This document shows, piece by piece, positions 17,374 to 25,415 of a stretch of DNA of 64,000 nt. The stretch comes from Candidatus Methanomethylophilaceae archaeon (GTDB lineage Archaea > Thermoplasmatota > Thermoplasmata > Methanomassiliicoccales > Methanomethylophilaceae). The stretch is taken from NCBI GenBank assembly GCA_016297775.1, contig JAEDGA010000002.1, positions 1 through 64,000 of the forward strand, read 5' to 3'. Under the pieces are notes generated by a model, which had not been told where the DNA came from, ran no database searches, and worked only from the letters and a program-made list of their open reading frames with translations. Within the stretch, counting starts at the first letter, position 1; the number at the start of each line of letters is the position of its first letter. The translations under genes were made by a program, and so were the position numbers.

Positions 17374-18996
17374 ATGATGAACACCCTCGTGGCGATCGCC
17401 GACGCCGTACAGAACGCGGTGAGACTGATCCCCTCCGCTTCGGAGATGGGAGAGATCCTCTGCATGGGAGCGGACGGTACACCCACATCCGAGATAGACA
17501 AGGTGGCGGAGAACGCCGTACTGATGTACATAGAATCCAACCATGTCCCGCTGAACGTACTGAGCGAGGAGATCGGGTTCGTGGACAACGGTGCGAAGGA
17601 GACCCTGATCCTGGACCCCATAGACGGTTCCAGGAATGCGGAACTGGGAGTACCGTACTACACCGTATCTCTGGCGGTCACCGACGGGACCATGAACGAC
17701 GTCCACACCGCGTATCTGAGGAACATCGTCACCGGCGACGAATACCGTGCGGAGAAAGGCAAGGGAGCGTACCTGAACGGGGAGAGGATCCACGTGAAGA
17801 ACAACTACGATCCAAAGGAAATCGTCATGATGATCTACATCGGCGCGCACGCGGATCCGTCCTCGTACGAGGTGGTCAAACGCGTGAAGGCCACCCGTTC
17901 CTACGGATGTTCGTCCCTGGAAATGTGTCTGGTGGCACAGGGGTCCGCGGACGGATTCCTTGTGAACGTAAAGAACTATACGCATTCCATACGGGTCGTG
18001 GACATAGCCGCATCCGCGTTGGTACTCAGAGAGGCGGGAGGGGAGATATACGATCTCGACGGGAACATCCTTGACCTGCCTGCCGACCTGACGGTCAGAA
18101 GCAATTTCCTCGCCGTATCCGATGTAAGGGTGTTCGATTACATCATGAGGGGAGAGACCAGCCACGATACCGACGGCCCCCACACGTACGGGATATACGC
18201 CAACTGCAACATCGAAGGCGTGCAGAACATCGCCCGCCGTGTCATCGCATGTCTGAAGGATGAAAAATACATGATCGATACGGAACTGGCCGCCCTGCTC
18301 GGTACCGAGGGGGTGCCGCTGAAGGAGATGGACGTGGATACCGTGATCGTGTTGGGAGGCGACGGTACCCTGCTGAGGGCCACACACAACACCGATGCGA
18401 AGATCCTCGGGATAAACATCGGCAGCGTAGGATTCCTGACGGCCGTCGAACGCGACAGGATCGAGGAAGGTATGGACCGCCTGCTCAAAGGCAATTACAC
18501 CGTGGACAGGAGAGGGAAGATCCGCGTATCCTGCAATGGGAAGATACTAGGGGATGCGATCAACGAGGCGATGATCCATACCGCATCCGTAGCCAAGATA
18601 CGTTCGTTCAAGGTGTACATCGACGATTCGATATTCACCGAGGTGAAGGCGGACGGGTTCCTCATGTCCACAGTTACCGGATCGACCAGCTATTCCATGA
18701 GTCTGGGCGCACCCATAATGGACCCGCGTGTGGACAACGCGTGGATACTCGTACCCATGGCGGCGTTCAGATACTCCTCCAGACCCATCATCCTGCCAAC
18801 CACCGCCAAGGTCACCATAGAACCCACCATGCCCAACAAGGACTGTCTCCTCATCATCGACGGACAGAACGAGATCCGCATCCCGGGAGGCAGCAGGATA
18901 GAGATGACCCTGTCTCCGAAATACGGCAGGCTGATCTCCATGGATTTCGATTTCTACCAGAGGGTAAGGAACAAACTCCCCGGGGCAGTAGGATGA
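17374..18996 (+). CDS. Bifunctional NADP phosphatase / NAD kinase
   Basis: 540 residues. The N-terminal inositol-monophosphatase/FBPase domain (about 1-255) has LSEEIG, the metal-binding DPIDGSRN (near residue 86) and the late VVDIAASALVLREAGG. The C-terminal NAD kinase domain (about 265-540) has LGGDGTLLRA (near residue 330), GINIGSVGFL and the TGSTSYSMSLGAPI loop. Such fusions are known in methanogens (Methanocaldococcus jannaschii MJ0917), where one protein both makes and removes NADP. Its stop overlaps the start of the JAMM gene that follows (ATGA). Confidence 0.92.
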   Translation: MMNTLVAIADAVQNAVRLIPSASEMGEILCMGADGTPTSEIDKVAENAVLMYIESNHVPLNVLSEEIGFVDNGAKETLILDPIDGSRNAELGVPYYTVSLAVTDGTMNDVHTAYLRNIVTGDEYRAEKGKGAYLNGERIHVKNNYDPKEIVMMIYIGAHADPSSYEVVKRVKATRSYGCSSLEMCLVAQGSADGFLVNVKNYTHSIRVVDIAASALVLREAGGEIYDLDGNILDLPADLTVRSNFLAVSDVRVFDYIMRGETSHDTDGPHTYGIYANCNIEGVQNIARRVIACLKDEKYMIDTELAALLGTEGVPLKEMDVDTVIVLGGDGTLLRATHNTDAKILGINIGSVGFLTAVERDRIEEGMDRLLKGNYTVDRRGKIRVSCNGKILGDAINEAMIHTASVAKIRSFKVYIDDSIFTEVKADGFLMSTVTGSTSYSMSLGAPIMDPRVDNAWILVPMAAFRYSSRPIILPTTAKVTIEPTMPNKDCLLIIDGQNEIRIPGGSRIEMTLSPKYGRLISMDFDFYQRVRNKLPGAVG

Positions 18997-19373
18997 AGGT
19001 ACATGCCATCGACATCAACCTGATAGACGGTATCAACGAGAGTGCCAGATCCGTCTATCCGGACGAGTTCCTCTGTGCCATGAGCGAGGAGGACGGCGTG
19101 ATAAACGAGATGGTGATGCTGCCCGGAACGGTGTTCGGGGACGAACACAGCTTCCTGAACATGTGGATGGCTCCGGCCAACTGCAGGATTGTCGGTACGG
19201 CACATTCACATCCCGATTACTGCAACGAAGCATCGGATGCGGACCTGGATCTGTTCAGGAACATGGGCGGATACCATCTGATCACGTGCATGCCGTACGA
19301 CAGGACCAGCTGGAGACTGTACAATTCGCTGGGAGAGGTCGTGGAACTGGAGATCGTCAATCAAATCTTTTGA
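18993..19373 (+). CDS. JAB1/MPN (JAMM) domain metalloprotease, stand-alone
   Basis: 126 residues, essentially one JAMM domain. E25, H71-S-H73 and D84 (HSHPDYCNEASDAD) fit the E ... HxHx10D zinc centre, with S81 as the expected serine. The HSHP form is that of archaeal/bacterial JAMM proteases that cleave ubiquitin-like or sulfur-carrier proteins, and of desampylases. The ATG overlaps the stop of the NADP phosphatase/NAD kinase gene, so the pair is co-translated. It is a second JAMM protein besides the one at 61472. Its substrate is unknown. It overlaps the convergent next gene by 17 bases. Confidence 0.85.
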   Translation: MKVHAIDINLIDGINESARSVYPDEFLCAMSEEDGVINEMVMLPGTVFGDEHSFLNMWMAPANCRIVGTAHSHPDYCNEASDADLDLFRNMGGYHLITCMPYDRTSWRLYNSLGEVVELEIVNQIF

Positions 19374-20646
19374 TCGCGGCGTTCACCGTATTCTTTGCGA
19401 TCTCCATGAGACCGACCATATACGCCTTGTCCCTCGCCTCGCAGGTGATGGTGACGCACTGATCCTGACCGTTGACGTCCACTAAGAACCATCCATTGTC
19501 GAAATCCAATCTTATTCCGTCGACATTTATCATCGAGGTGTATTCCGTCGCGGAGAGTTCCTCCATGATCATCTCCGTCAGTTCCGCTTCGGGGACGGTG
19601 GTCCTTATGATCTCCGAACATGTGGGATAATCCGGTATCTCGTCGATGAGGTCGCACAGTTTCACCGTGGTTGCGATCTCGCCCAATCTGAGAGCCGCGG
19701 CGATGCCGTCCGGGGTCATAGAGAAGTCGGAGAAGACGAAACGGCCGTCCAGATCCATTCCCAGTGAGGAACCGTTATCACGCATCATATCGACGACGGA
19801 TTTGATGTTCCTCCTGACCCTGACCACGACGCTGTCGTTGTCCAGGACGTCGTCCACGGCCAGCGTCATATCTATCGGGACGGTGACCCTGGAAGGTGAG
19901 AGCTCCTTCGCGAAGATGGTGGCGAGCTTCCTTCCGTCGATGTGGTTCCTCTCCTCATCGAAAGCGGCGAATCTGCTGCCGTCGCTGTTGAGGGCCATAC
20001 CGATGGACCCTTTGTATGCACCCATCGTACTGGTGAGGTCGCGGAGATCGAACTCGGTCAACGACTGGATGGATGTGTTACCGGACCTGTTGACGATGAC
20101 CACATCCGAACCCATGGAGGTGAACACCTTCGCCGAAACGGATGTGGGGGACACGTAAGTACCGTCCATCACGATCTGACAGTCGCACTTCTTTATCAAT
20201 TCGGTAAGTGCCAGTTCGTATTCGCGTATGATCCCGCCGGCATCCGTCGCGTTGCCCAGCCCGGAATAGTCTGGATAGTGTATCCTGACCTCCTTGGACA
20301 TGAGATTGAAAACCTGGGATTCGTCGAAATACGATCCGTCCGGATTATGGATGTTGATACCGCTGATCTGCTCGGGATCGTCAGCAGCTATGCACACATA
20401 ACAATCGCATCTGGGACGCATGAACGGCATCGCAGTGGCCGGGCACTCGCCTGCCAGATACGCATCGCCTCCGGTGGAGATGATACCGGCCATGATTGCC
20501 TTCTCGACCATCTGGGACGTACGGTGTCCGTCACGGCATACTGCTACGGTCCTGTGTTGGGAACCGAGAAGTTTCCCGATCTTCAACGCCTCCTCGGGAG
20601 AGATGTTGATCTTCAATGAATCTCTGGGATCCGTACTGCCGGTCAT
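19357..20646 (-). CDS. Phosphohexomutase-fold protein with degenerate active site
   Basis: 429 residues, the length and four-domain layout of phosphomannomutase/phosphoglucosamine mutase. N-terminal VAVCRDGHRTS is family-like. The phosphoserine loop, TASHNP in active enzymes, reads IAADDP (about 86-91), so the catalytic serine is alanine. The metal loop DGDxDR reads NSDGSR, keeping one of three aspartates. The sugar loop reads GMDLDGRFVF. Catalysis by the normal mechanism is therefore unlikely; a binding or regulatory role is inference. ATG 20646 is chosen over a TTG at 20652. Confidence 0.7.
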   Translation of the reverse strand: MTGSTDPRDSLKINISPEEALKIGKLLGSQHRTVAVCRDGHRTSQMVEKAIMAGIISTGGDAYLAGECPATAMPFMRPRCDCYVCIAADDPEQISGINIHNPDGSYFDESQVFNLMSKEVRIHYPDYSGLGNATDAGGIIREYELALTELIKKCDCQIVMDGTYVSPTSVSAKVFTSMGSDVVIVNRSGNTSIQSLTEFDLRDLTSTMGAYKGSIGMALNSDGSRFAAFDEERNHIDGRKLATIFAKELSPSRVTVPIDMTLAVDDVLDNDSVVVRVRRNIKSVVDMMRDNGSSLGMDLDGRFVFSDFSMTPDGIAAALRLGEIATTVKLCDLIDEIPDYPTCSEIIRTTVPEAELTEMIMEELSATEYTSMINVDGIRLDFDNGWFLVDVNGQDQCVTITCEARDKAYMVGLMEIAKNTVNAAIKRFD

Positions 20647-20652
20647 GTGCAA

Positions 20653-20847
20653 GACGCTCCGATGTATTGGTCCATATTAAAAATATTGGAATAAAAAATA
20701 ATGCAATAATTCCTATATTTCATACATAATTATGTAACTTAGATGTTTAACGATAAACACACTGGCATTGTTCTAAAATTAAAAAGTATTATATATACAA
20801 AAAAAGGATGTTCGCATGTCGTGTAAAAACGACTCAGAGGGATTAAA
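20653..20847. other. AT-rich divergent promoter region
   Basis: 195 bases of low GC. A TTATATATAC element at about 20788-20797 is a good TATA box for the small gene at 20848, leaving a leader of about 25-30 bases with AGAGGGA as ribosome site. The left part should hold the promoter of the phosphohexomutase-like gene. Confidence 0.5.
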
Positions 20848-21066
20848 ATGGCGATGGAAAAGATCGAATTCTCAAGGGCAAAGATTATTGCCGAGAAGAA
20901 AGGACTGAAGCCCGGAAAGGTCAAAGGAACCGAGGGAATCCAGTTCACCAAGGGTAACAACAACAGACTCGACGTCATCGACTGGGACGAGTTCGAGACG
21001 ATCCTCAACAAGAGGGGGCTCTCTGTCTACGAGTCTGCCGGTTGGATGAAGATCATGAAGGCCTGA
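20848..21066 (+). CDS. Conserved-looking small basic protein, function unknown
   Basis: 72 residues, no family recognised. The sequence is soluble, lysine-rich in its first half (AKIIAEKKGLKPGKVKG) with an even, protein-like composition, a TKGNNNRLDVI segment and an aromatic C-terminal half (VIDWDEFETIL, ESAGWMKIMKA). It has its own strong TATA box and ribosome site (AGAGGGA), and two hairpins follow the stop. This suggests a separately transcribed, well-expressed small protein. A nucleic-acid-binding role is possible from the charge but not shown. Confidence 0.7.
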   Translation: MAMEKIEFSRAKIIAEKKGLKPGKVKGTEGIQFTKGNNNRLDVIDWDEFETILNKRGLSVYESAGWMKIMKA

Positions 21067-21093
21067 TAGGCCCGGGATCGTCCTGTTGTACCC

Positions 21094-21110
21094 GTCCGCA
21101 TGATGCGGAC
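21094..21110 (+). other. First of two downstream hairpins
   Basis: Perfect seven-base inverted repeat GTCCGCA-TGA-TGCGGAC, 28 bases after the stop of the 72-residue gene. Its 3' arm plus one base (TGCGGACC, 21104-21111) can instead pair with GGTCCGCA at 21145-21152, which would break the second hairpin. Confidence 0.55.
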
Positions 21111-21130
21111 CGTGATACAATATACACTCA

Positions 21131-21150
21131 CGGACCTTCATGGAGGTCCG
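21131..21150 (+). terminator. Hairpin with T run after the 72-residue gene
   Basis: CGGACCT-TCATGG-AGGTCCG, seven perfect base pairs, followed ten bases later by six T residues (21160-21165). Probable terminator. The T-rich stretch TTTTTATAATAT also sits about 30 bases before tRNA-Leu and may be its TATA box. Confidence 0.6.
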
Positions 21151-21198
21151 CAGAGAATCTTTTTTATAATATCATTGTTTGTCGAGCTATACACATAT

Positions 21199-21282
21199 GC
21201 AAGGGTTACCGAGCTTGGCCAAAGGTGCTAGATTCAGGGTCTAGTCGTTAGTCGTTCGAGGGTTCGAATCCCTTCCCTTGCA
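21199..21282 (+). tRNA. tRNA-Leu (anticodon CAG)
   Basis: 84 bases with the long variable arm of class II tRNAs. Acceptor GCAAGGG/CCCTTGC, anticodon stem CTAGA/TCTAG with loop TTCAGGG (anticodon CAG), T arm GAGGG-TTCGAAT-CCCTT, discriminator A. CCA is not encoded (ACTA follows). Confidence 0.95.
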
Positions 21283-21906
21283 CTACTCTTCTTCACAATT
21301 GTCGGTATCCGGATTGATTGTATCGCCCTTCTTCGCGGACATCCTCCTCTGACGTATGTACGAAAGGCACATACTGATCGTAAGCAGGGTCAATACGAAT
21401 GCGATCATCATAATAGATGCCATGCTGCTGGAGAAGAACGCGTAGAATACCGAACTCATCGATAGTATCAGACCGTACTTCAGGACACATCCCAACGAGA
21501 TGTAGAACAGGGCCTTGGACAGTTTCCATTTCTCGGTGAGACCTATGATGGCACCCGAATACGGGAGCATGGGAGCTATCCTGTTGACCAGCAGGACCCT
21601 CTCGTCGCTCAGAAGCAGGAAATCCACGTATTTGTTGACGAATGACTGTACCTTCTTCGGAACTCTGATCTTCTTCACCAGATAATACAACATACAGTTG
21701 CCCAGACATTCGGCCACGATCGCTATGATGATCAGGACCGCACCGAATGCCGGAACAGGATTGTAAGAGAACCCTAGGATGATGAATATCTCCGGAAGGA
21801 ACGGGATGAGTATCGCATCCACTAGGAATGCCAGGAATACCATAAGGACCACGCCGGGTTCTCCGTACGGGCCGAAAAGGTCCAACATGAACTGCGTGAG
21901 ATCCAT
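21283..21906 (-). CDS. Polytopic membrane protein resembling the DedA/VTT type
   Basis: 207 residues with about five hydrophobic segments: an early LMVFLAFLVDAILIPFLPEI, then three central ones, and a C-terminal pair before a charged tail (RQRRMSAKKG). The VNRIAPMLPYSGAIIGL stretch between central helices resembles the conserved R-x3-P/G loop of DedA/SNARE-associated proteins, involved in lipid or small-molecule transport. Family placement is tentative. The stop is TAG and directly abuts the tRNA-Leu gene on the other strand; it is one of only two amber stops found here. Start at ATG 21906 rather than TTG 21924. Confidence 0.5.
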   Translation of the reverse strand: MDLTQFMLDLFGPYGEPGVVLMVFLAFLVDAILIPFLPEIFIILGFSYNPVPAFGAVLIIIAIVAECLGNCMLYYLVKKIRVPKKVQSFVNKYVDFLLLSDERVLLVNRIAPMLPYSGAIIGLTEKWKLSKALFYISLGCVLKYGLILSMSSVFYAFFSSSMASIMMIAFVLTLLTISMCLSYIRQRRMSAKKGDTINPDTDNCEEE

Positions 21907-21929
21907 CCGTTCACATCCGGACAAAGTAC

Positions 21930-22454
21930 TCAGTTGCCCTCGTACTGTATGAGGGAGTCGACATCGTAACCTGCCAATCTCTCCCTTCCCTTGAGGCCTT
22001 TGAGTTCCATGACGAACACGATCTTCACGACCTTACCGCCGAGTCTCTCGACCATCTTGACCATGGCCTCGGTGGTACCTCCGGTGGCGATGAGATCGTC
22101 CACGATGACCACACGGTCACCGGTTTTGATGGCATCCTTGTGGACCTCCAATGTTGCCTTCCCGTATTCGAGGTCATACTCCTGAGAGATCACATCCCTG
22201 GGGAGCTTCCCTTTTTTCCTGAAAAGGACGAGGCCTTTGCCGTCCTTGTATGCGACGGGTGCTCCGAACACGAAACCTCTGGATTCCGAACCTGCGATGA
22301 GATCGTAATCGACATCCTTCAGAAGGTCGGACAGACCGTCGATGGCGAGCTTGAATCCATCCTTATCCTGGATGATGGTGGTTACGTCCCTGAAGAGTAT
22401 TCCGGGCTTTGGAAAATCCGGAATACTGGTAACGTAGTCCTCTAGCGACTTCAT
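21930..22454 (-). CDS. apt: Adenine phosphoribosyltransferase
   Basis: 174 residues. Converts adenine and PRPP to AMP. The N-terminal SIPDFPKPGILFRD and the PRPP loop VVIVDDLIATGGTTEA (near residue 117) are diagnostic; SESRGFVFGAPVA is also typical. ATG 22454 matches the family N-terminus and lies about 27 bases after AATATAAG; the in-frame ATG at 22469 is the alternative. Transcribed ahead of the membrane gene at 21283. Confidence 0.95.
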   Translation of the reverse strand: MKSLEDYVTSIPDFPKPGILFRDVTTIIQDKDGFKLAIDGLSDLLKDVDYDLIAGSESRGFVFGAPVAYKDGKGLVLFRKKGKLPRDVISQEYDLEYGKATLEVHKDAIKTGDRVVIVDDLIATGGTTEAMVKMVERLGGKVVKIVFVMELKGLKGRERLAGYDVDSLIQYEGN

Positions 22455-22501
22455 ACAGGCGTATGTCATCTACCGCTTATATTGATATTCTGTGGCGGAG
22501 G

Positions 22502-22777
22502 TCAGGTCAGAAGCGCCACCGCGATACCACATGCGGTTATAGCGAGAACGGTAAGTGCCACACGGAGCCACTTCCAATCACGCTCGGTATAGAGTGCCAG
22601 TGTGGATACGATGATGCTTACGAACGGTGTGAAGACGAGTACCGCAATACCTGCGTTCAGTATGGAGGCACCGATATCCGCACCGATCTGCATCAGGACC
22701 AGTCCGATCACCATGATGACCATGGACAGATACACACCGTATCTGAGCGTGAGTCCGGTGCTCCTATCCAACTCCAT
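22502..22777 (-). CDS. DUF1634 membrane protein
   Basis: 91 residues with three hydrophobic segments (YLSMVIMVIGLVLM, ILNAGIAVLVFTPFVSIIV, LRVALTVLAITACGIAVALL). DUF1634 genes usually follow a TauE/SafE transporter, as here, where its ATG overlaps the transporter stop (ATGA). It is probably an accessory subunit of that transporter; mechanism unknown. Confidence 0.78.
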   Translation of the reverse strand: MELDRSTGLTLRYGVYLSMVIMVIGLVLMQIGADIGASILNAGIAVLVFTPFVSIIVSTLALYTERDWKWLRVALTVLAITACGIAVALLT

Positions 22778-23595
22778 CAGAGCACCCCCATGAGATCCAA
22801 TACGATCGACAGGGCCGATCCCAGAAGGACCACCGAGAAGTACTTCTTGATGGCACTGGTGTCCAGATGTGCCGATATGCGGGTTCCCAACAACATACCC
22901 AGGAACGATCCCAGCGCGATGAATGCCGCGTAATCCAGCATAATCGTCCCGTTTATCAGATAGATGACGGAACCGCTGAATGCGGTGATCCCGATCATAT
23001 AGCTGCTGGTAGCGGTGGCCGCCCTCATGGGCACGCCCATTATGCTGTTCATGGTCGGGACCTTGATCACACCACCACCCACACCGGTCATGCTGGAATA
23101 CAGGCCGGCGACCACGCACACGGCCGTACCTGCCACCTTCCTTTCCAGATCGTATCCGTACACCTTCCCGGTCTTCGGATCGTTTATCACGAACTCATGA
23201 TCTGTATCCCCTTCGTATCCGCGATCCTTCCCGTGTCCGAATGCCATCCTTGCTGCATTGAACAACATGAAGATCACGAAGAATAATGACAGTATCCAAT
23301 CCTCCATGTATCCAGCTATGAACGCACCTATGATGGCACCGATGGTGGTACCTATCTCCAGGAACAGTCCCAGACGTACGTTGGATATCCCATGCTCCGC
23401 ATAGAACGCACCAGAACCTGCGGATGTCGCCAATATGCCGATGAGACTGATCGCGGCGGCCTCGGACGGGGACAGTCCGAATACGATCGTAAGGAACGGG
23501 ATGTACAGGATTCCGCCACCTATGCCGAACAGGGAACCTAGGAAGGATGCTCCGATACCCAACAACAGAAGACCTGCGATCACGGTAGGATCCAT
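22777..23595 (-). CDS. TauE/SafE family anion exporter
   Basis: 272 residues with about eight hydrophobic segments. Duplicated FGIGGGILYIPFL (near residue 23) and TGVGGGVIKVPTM (near residue 168) glycine motifs mark the TauE/SafE family, which moves sulfite, sulfonates or other small organic anions across the membrane. A long cytosolic loop between the two halves includes GKVYGYDLERK. It precedes and overlaps the DUF1634 gene. Substrate unknown. ATG 23595 is used over a TTG at 23616. Confidence 0.85.
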   Translation of the reverse strand: MDPTVIAGLLLLGIGASFLGSLFGIGGGILYIPFLTIVFGLSPSEAAAISLIGILATSAGSGAFYAEHGISNVRLGLFLEIGTTIGAIIGAFIAGYMEDWILSLFFVIFMLFNAARMAFGHGKDRGYEGDTDHEFVINDPKTGKVYGYDLERKVAGTAVCVVAGLYSSMTGVGGGVIKVPTMNSIMGVPMRAATATSSYMIGITAFSGSVIYLINGTIMLDYAAFIALGSFLGMLLGTRISAHLDTSAIKKYFSVVLLGSALSIVLDLMGVL

Positions 23596-23686
23596 GCGTA
23601 CTCGATTATTCGACAAGTATATGAAAACTATCAGATGACCGCTTAACGGACGGAACGGTTATATCGTCCACCAACGTCAGCATATC

Positions 23687-24538
23687 GTGGCCACGATACT
23701 CGTGAGATATTGTGAAATCGGACTGAAGAGCACTCCGGTACGCAGGCGTTTCGAGAACCAGCTTCGCGAGAACATACTGTCGATGTTCGCACGCGACCGC
23801 ATAGAGGCCCTGATGACATTCGGCGATGCCAGATTCTTCATAGAGACCGACGATCCCGACGGATGCGTCGCATCGCTGAAGAGGGTGTTCGGTGTCGCAT
23901 CGGTATCCGTGGTCGAACAGTGCACGTCCGACCTGGAGGATATATGTACCACCGCGGCGAGATATTCGCGTGGCAGGATCTCCGAGGGACAGAGTTTCGC
24001 CGTGAGGGCGAGACGCGAGGGCAACCACCCGTACACCAGTCAGATAGTGGGGCGCGAAGCCGGATCGGCGATATATCTGGAGAACGAAGGACTCGGGATC
24101 TCCGTGGACCTCAATCATCCCGACAGGACATTCTACATCGAGATCAGGAACAACAGATGCTACATCTTCGACCACTACATCCAATGCCCCGGAGGATTGC
24201 CCATGGGAACCCAGGGCCGTGTGCTCGCAACCGTGGACGATGACCGCGGAGCGTTATCCGCATGGATGATGATGAAACGCGGATGCAGAGTATGGATCTG
24301 CGGTGAAGGGGATGACAGCGTCCTCTCCATGTACGACCCCGCACTCAGGAGGGTGGTACCGGAGGACATCCAGGATATCATAGCCAAAGATGTACTGGGT
24401 CATGTCAAAGGTACCTCCATAACGGAATTCGATGGGAGGGATCTCGTAGACAGACTCCCCGTGTTCACACCTACGATCGGCATGACCGATGACGAGGTGT
24501 GTGCGATGATGTCCGACGTCAGGATGTCGTCGTTCTGA
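23687..24538 (+). CDS. ThiI-like THUMP protein lacking the PP-loop
   Basis: 283 residues. ThiI makes 4-thiouridine at position 8 of tRNA. The N-terminal ferredoxin-like and THUMP domains are intact (VRYCEIGLKS, FAVRARREGNHPYTSQ, VDLNHPDRTFYIEI), and YIQCPGGLPMGTQGRVLA leads into the expected ATP pyrophosphatase domain. Where active proteins have SGGxDS this one reads DDDRGALS (about residue 203-210), and the domain is shorter than the usual roughly 390-residue protein. tRNA binding may remain, but normal adenylation should not. The start is GTG 23687, about 27 bases after TTATATC. Confidence 0.72.
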   Translation: MATILVRYCEIGLKSTPVRRRFENQLRENILSMFARDRIEALMTFGDARFFIETDDPDGCVASLKRVFGVASVSVVEQCTSDLEDICTTAARYSRGRISEGQSFAVRARREGNHPYTSQIVGREAGSAIYLENEGLGISVDLNHPDRTFYIEIRNNRCYIFDHYIQCPGGLPMGTQGRVLATVDDDRGALSAWMMMKRGCRVWICGEGDDSVLSMYDPALRRVVPEDIQDIIAKDVLGHVKGTSITEFDGRDLVDRLPVFTPTIGMTDDEVCAMMSDVRMSSF

Positions 24539-24552
24539 ACCTTCGTAAAAGA

Positions 24553-24569
24553 GCGGCCGTAAAGGCCGC
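24553..24569 (-). terminator. Hairpin downstream of rpl15e
   Basis: GCGGCC-TTTAC-GGCCGC on the minus strand, about 30 bases after the rpl15e stop, followed by TCTTTTAC. It lies between two convergent genes. Confidence 0.55.
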
Positions 24570-24600
24570 AGGTAAAAGGTTTACAGAGTCGGAGACGGGC

Positions 24601-25224
24601 TTACTTGGCCCTTCTGCCGTTTGCTCTGATGGAAGGCCTGTTCTTAACGACGCCCTTACCCTTCTTGTCGAGACCGCGTCCCTTCTTTCCTGCGGAGGTC
24701 CTTCCGCGGTAGACACGGTTCTTGTGTGCGCCGTCAGCGATCCAGTTGATCTTGGGGTCTGCCTTGATGACAGGGTGGTGCGGGTCGACCATGATGATCT
24801 CGTACCACTCGTGCTGTCCATCTGCACCTACCCAGTAGGAGTTCAGGACCTCAAGGTTAGGGTATCTCTTCTGAGCCCTCTCCTCAGCCATTCTCTGAAG
24901 GCTCTTGCCGACAGTGATAGCGAGGATTCCCTTTCTCTTGGCTCTCCTTCCTGCCTTGATCTGCCTCTTCTGGAAGGATCCCTTTCTGACCCTTCCCCTG
25001 ACGAGGACATATCCCTGCTTGGCCTTGTAACCGGAGTTTCTGGCCCTGTCGAGCCTGGTAGGCCTCTCGATGCGGCAGAAGTTCTCCTCTCTCCTCCAAT
25101 CGATCCTCCTCTGCTTGTTGAGGTCTTTCAGATAGTTCGTGGAGGGAACCTTCCATGCGTCAGCGATGTACGAATACATGCTCTTTCCCCTGATGCGGGG
25201 CTGCTGCTGTGTCTCTTCGGACAT
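24601..25224 (-). CDS. rpl15e: Ribosomal protein L15e (eL15)
   Basis: 207 residues. Archaeal/eukaryotic large-subunit protein, strongly basic. [10 protein letters not shown], the [19 protein letters not shown] block and [18 protein letters not shown] are family signatures. AGGTGA supplies the ribosome site for ATG 25224; TTTAAATA at about 25303-25313 is its TATA box. Monocistronic. Confidence 0.96.
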   Translation of the reverse strand: MSEETQQQPRIRGKSMYSYIADAWKVPSTNYLKDLNKQRRIDWRREENFCRIERPTRLDRARNSGYKAKQGYVLVRGRVRKGSFQKRQIKAGRRAKRKGILAITVGKSLQRMAEERAQKRYPNLEVLNSYWVGADGQHEWYEIIMVDPHHPVIKADPKINWIADGAHKNRVYRGRTSAGKKGRGLDKKGKGVVKNRPSIRANGRRAK

Positions 25225-25415
25225 ATAAATCACCTATACGGATTCGCCTTACGGTACATTTCCGACGGAACTTTTGCTCCGTGATTCTGTGTTAGAACGG
25301 ATTGATATTTAAAACTCGTCACGACCGGATACGGTATATGATATGGATGTCCATCACCGTGGGTCAAACCTAAAATACGACACGGAACGATTCGGCGGAA
25401 CGGTGAGAGGTACCG

